Part shown: in pieces, positions 22,091-23,568 of the stretch
Numbering within the stretch: the first letter of the stretch is position 1
Layout of the letters: the number at the start of each line of letters is the position of its first letter
NCBI GenBank assembly: GCA_900543615.1
Contig: UQSC01000018.1
Location: 1 to 23,568 of the forward strand
Source: an uncultured Collinsella sp.
GTDB taxonomy: Bacteria > Actinomycetota > Coriobacteriia > Coriobacteriales > Coriobacteriaceae
Length of the DNA: 23,568 bases
Direction of reading: 5' to 3'
Translations under genes and position numbers: made by a program
Notes under the pieces: generated by a model
Seen by the model: only the letters and a program-made list of their open reading frames with translations
Databases searched by the model: none
What the model was told of the DNA's origin: nothing

Positions 22091-23353
22091 ATGGCAGAGA
22101 AACTCATTCCGCTGGTGGACGCGCAGTCGATTGTTCTGTCGCACGTTGCTCCGACCGATCTCGTCGAGATTCCCGTGTGGCAGGCCGCCGGTCTTCCCTT
22201 GGCCGAGGACGCGGTGGCCGATATCGACATCTCGCCGTTTGCCAACAGCGCTATGGACGGATATGCCGTGCGCTCGGCGGACTTGGCGCAGGCATCTGGC
22301 GAGGCGCCGGTGACGCTCGACGTTATCGGACACGAGGCCGCGGGCCATGTGTTTGAGGGCGCTATCGGCGCGGGCGAGGCGGTCCGCATTATGACAGGCG
22401 CGCCGGTGCCCGAAGGTGCCGACGCCGTGGTGAAATACGAGATCGTCGATGTGCTCGACGGCGATGGCAACGAGGGCTCGCACGTTCGCTTCTCGGCGCC
22501 TACCAAGGTAGGGGAGAACGTTCGCTCTGCCGCCGAGGAAGCCCATGCCGGCGATGCTGTGATGCACGCCGGCGAGGTCGTGGCTCCGGCGGGCGCGGGT
22601 CTGCTGGCAAGCGCCGGATACGCGAGCGTGAAGGTGCACGCCGCCCCACGTGTGGGCATTATCTCGCTGGGCACGGAACTGGTCGCACCGAGTAAGGTAC
22701 CGGCGCGCGGTCAGATTCGTGATTCCAACTCGTCGGCGTTGATGGCCGAAGCGCTCGATGCCGGCGCCGAGCCCGTGTTCTACGGCATTGCGCCCGATGA
22801 TGAGCAGGCGATTGCCGAGCTGGTGCATCGTGCCGTGCAGGAGTGCGATTTTGTCATTACGAGCGGTGGCGCCTCGGCGGGCGATTACGATTTCGTGACG
22901 GCGCTCGTCTGGCGCGAGGGCGAGGTGCTGTTCGATCGCATCTCGATGCGTCCGGGCAAGGCCATCACGTTTGGCTTGCTCGGGGGCAAGCCCTACCTAG
23001 GGCTTTCAGGCAATCCGGCCGCGGCGTATGTGGGCTTTGAGATGCTCGCCCGTCCGGCGATTCGCAAGATGCGCGGCTTTGCCGAGGGCGTGCGTCCCGT
23101 GCAGCAGGCGACGCTCACGCACGGCGTGAAAAAGCGCCAGGACCGACGCTTCTTCGATCGCGCCACGGTTTTGCGCGACCCCGAGACCAGTGAGCTGTTG
23201 GTGACCGAGGCCAAGACGCAGAATTCGGCGCTGCTCGGCACGATGCAGCGGTCCAACTGCCTGCTGCGTATTGACGAAGGACCGTGCGAGCTCAAGGCGG
23301 GCGACGTCGTGGATGTCGTGCGTGTCGACCTGCCCGAGGGCACGGTGTTGTAG
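22091..23353 (+). CDS. moeA: Molybdopterin molybdenumtransferase
   Basis: Inserts molybdate into adenylylated molybdopterin to form the molybdenum cofactor, 420 residues. NSAMDGYAVR (52-61) is the family hallmark, MTGAPVPEGADAVV (101-114) follows in the N-terminal part, and TSGGASAGDYDF (257-268) begins the MogA-like domain, with LSGNPAAAYVGFE further on. The ATG at 22091 has AGAGG five bases upstream; a GTG at 22085 is in frame and possible. TATACT (22029-22034) may be the -10 box. The stop is 10 bases before the next gene, whose AGGAGG overlaps it, so the two form an operon. This implies the organism makes a molybdoenzyme encoded elsewhere. Confidence 0.95.
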   Translation: MAEKLIPLVDAQSIVLSHVAPTDLVEIPVWQAAGLPLAEDAVADIDISPFANSAMDGYAVRSADLAQASGEAPVTLDVIGHEAAGHVFEGAIGAGEAVRIMTGAPVPEGADAVVKYEIVDVLDGDGNEGSHVRFSAPTKVGENVRSAAEEAHAGDAVMHAGEVVAPAGAGLLASAGYASVKVHAAPRVGIISLGTELVAPSKVPARGQIRDSNSSALMAEALDAGAEPVFYGIAPDDEQAIAELVHRAVQECDFVITSGGASAGDYDFVTALVWREGEVLFDRISMRPGKAITFGLLGGKPYLGLSGNPAAAYVGFEMLARPAIRKMRGFAEGVRPVQQATLTHGVKKRQDRRFFDRATVLRDPETSELLVTEAKTQNSALLGTMQRSNCLLRIDEGPCELKAGDVVDVVRVDLPEGTVL

Positions 23354-23363
23354 GAGGAAGACT

Positions 23364-23519
23364 ATGGAGTTGAAGATTTCGATCGTGACGTGCTCGGATA
23401 CGCGCGATCTTGCTCAGGACGAGGCTGGAGCCGCACTCGAGGAACTTATCGAGGCGCAGGGCTGGACGGTCGTCTCACATGTGGTCGTGCGCGACGACGC
23501 CAGCGAGATCGGTGATGCC
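23364..23519 (+). CDS. MoaB/MogA-family protein, 5' fragment
   Basis: Only the first 52 residues are genomic (MELKISIVTCSDTRDLAQDE and on). VTCSDTRDLAQDEAG matches the N-terminus of the MoaB/MogA molybdopterin-binding family, which adenylylates molybdopterin before MoeA acts. AGGAGG (23352-23357) overlaps the moeA stop, so translation is likely coupled. The frame continues into adaptor sequence from 23520; the residues LSLIHI that end the apparent ORF are an artefact. MoaB cannot be separated from MogA on this fragment. Confidence 0.85.
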
Positions 23520-23568
23520 CTGTCTCTTATACACATCTGACGCTGCCGACGAATAGCCTTGTGTAGAT
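23520..23568 (+). other. Illumina Nextera adaptor contamination
   Basis: CTGTCTCTTATACACATCT (23520-23538) is the reverse complement of the Tn5/Nextera mosaic end. It is followed by GACGCTGCCGACGA (23539-23552, read-2 side adaptor), an 8-base index ATAGCCTT (23553-23560) and GTGTAGAT (23561-23568), the start of the P5 primer complement. This is library sequence and not part of the organism. The first C could be genomic or adaptor. Confidence 0.98.

Noticed and set aside
1..23568. CRISPR array, insertion sequence, prophage or tRNA genes
   Set aside because: No regularly spaced repeats, transposase or phage-like proteins, or cloverleaf with a TTCGANNC arm were seen.

Overview
The window looks like one end of a draft contig from a high-GC, Gram-positive gut actinobacterium, most likely Collinsella or a close Coriobacteriia relative. 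That placement is inferred from the codon bias (GAG, CGC and CGT strongly preferred), purine-rich Shine-Dalgarno sequences, a four-domain ribosomal protein S1, a type A RNase P RNA and the gene mix; no database was searched. Almost everything is chromosomal housekeeping. I see no insertion sequence, phage gene, CRISPR array or tRNA.

Layout, left to right: polA (+); a HAD-IIB phosphatase (-) behind a large palindrome; a long leader region and argG (+); a 56-codon small ORF and argH (+); ndk (+); rpiB (-); a CyuA/UPF0597-type cysteine desulfidase (+); a HAD-IA hydrolase (-); rpsA (+); rnpB (RNase P RNA, +) followed by two tandem long hairpins; a YigZ/IMPACT-family gene (+) converging on a C_GCAxxG_C_C-family gene (-); a MetY-type sulfhydrylase gene (+); a 12-TM MFS transporter (+); xpt (+); a short GGQ release-factor-like gene (+); a lipid-kinase-like gene and a CLC-F-type channel/antiporter gene (both -); then moeA and the 5' end of a moaB/mogA gene (+).

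The genes work as small units rather than one system. argG and argH perform the last two steps of arginine synthesis. moeA and the moaB/mogA fragment are a molybdopterin-insertion pair, and the MetY-type enzyme and the CyuA-type enzyme handle sulfur amino acids. Most units end in clear intrinsic terminators.

The most interesting signal is in front of argG. A 24-codon leader ORF with a strong ribosome-binding site encodes six arginines, four of them CGA and three placed directly before the stop codon. The following RNA can fold into mutually exclusive pairings that end in a terminator-like hairpin with a U5 tract. This is the layout expected of ribosome-mediated transcription attenuation responding to arginyl-tRNA. 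Other notable items are several intergenic palindromes, including a recurring AAGTTGCGGTGA family, a possible Shine-Dalgarno-sequestering hairpin at rpsA, and a LacI-type palindrome between rpiB and the cyuA-like gene.

The last 49 bases (23520-23568) are not genomic. They match an Illumina Nextera read-through adaptor with an i5 index, so the final gene is cut off there and the real contig ends at about 23519.
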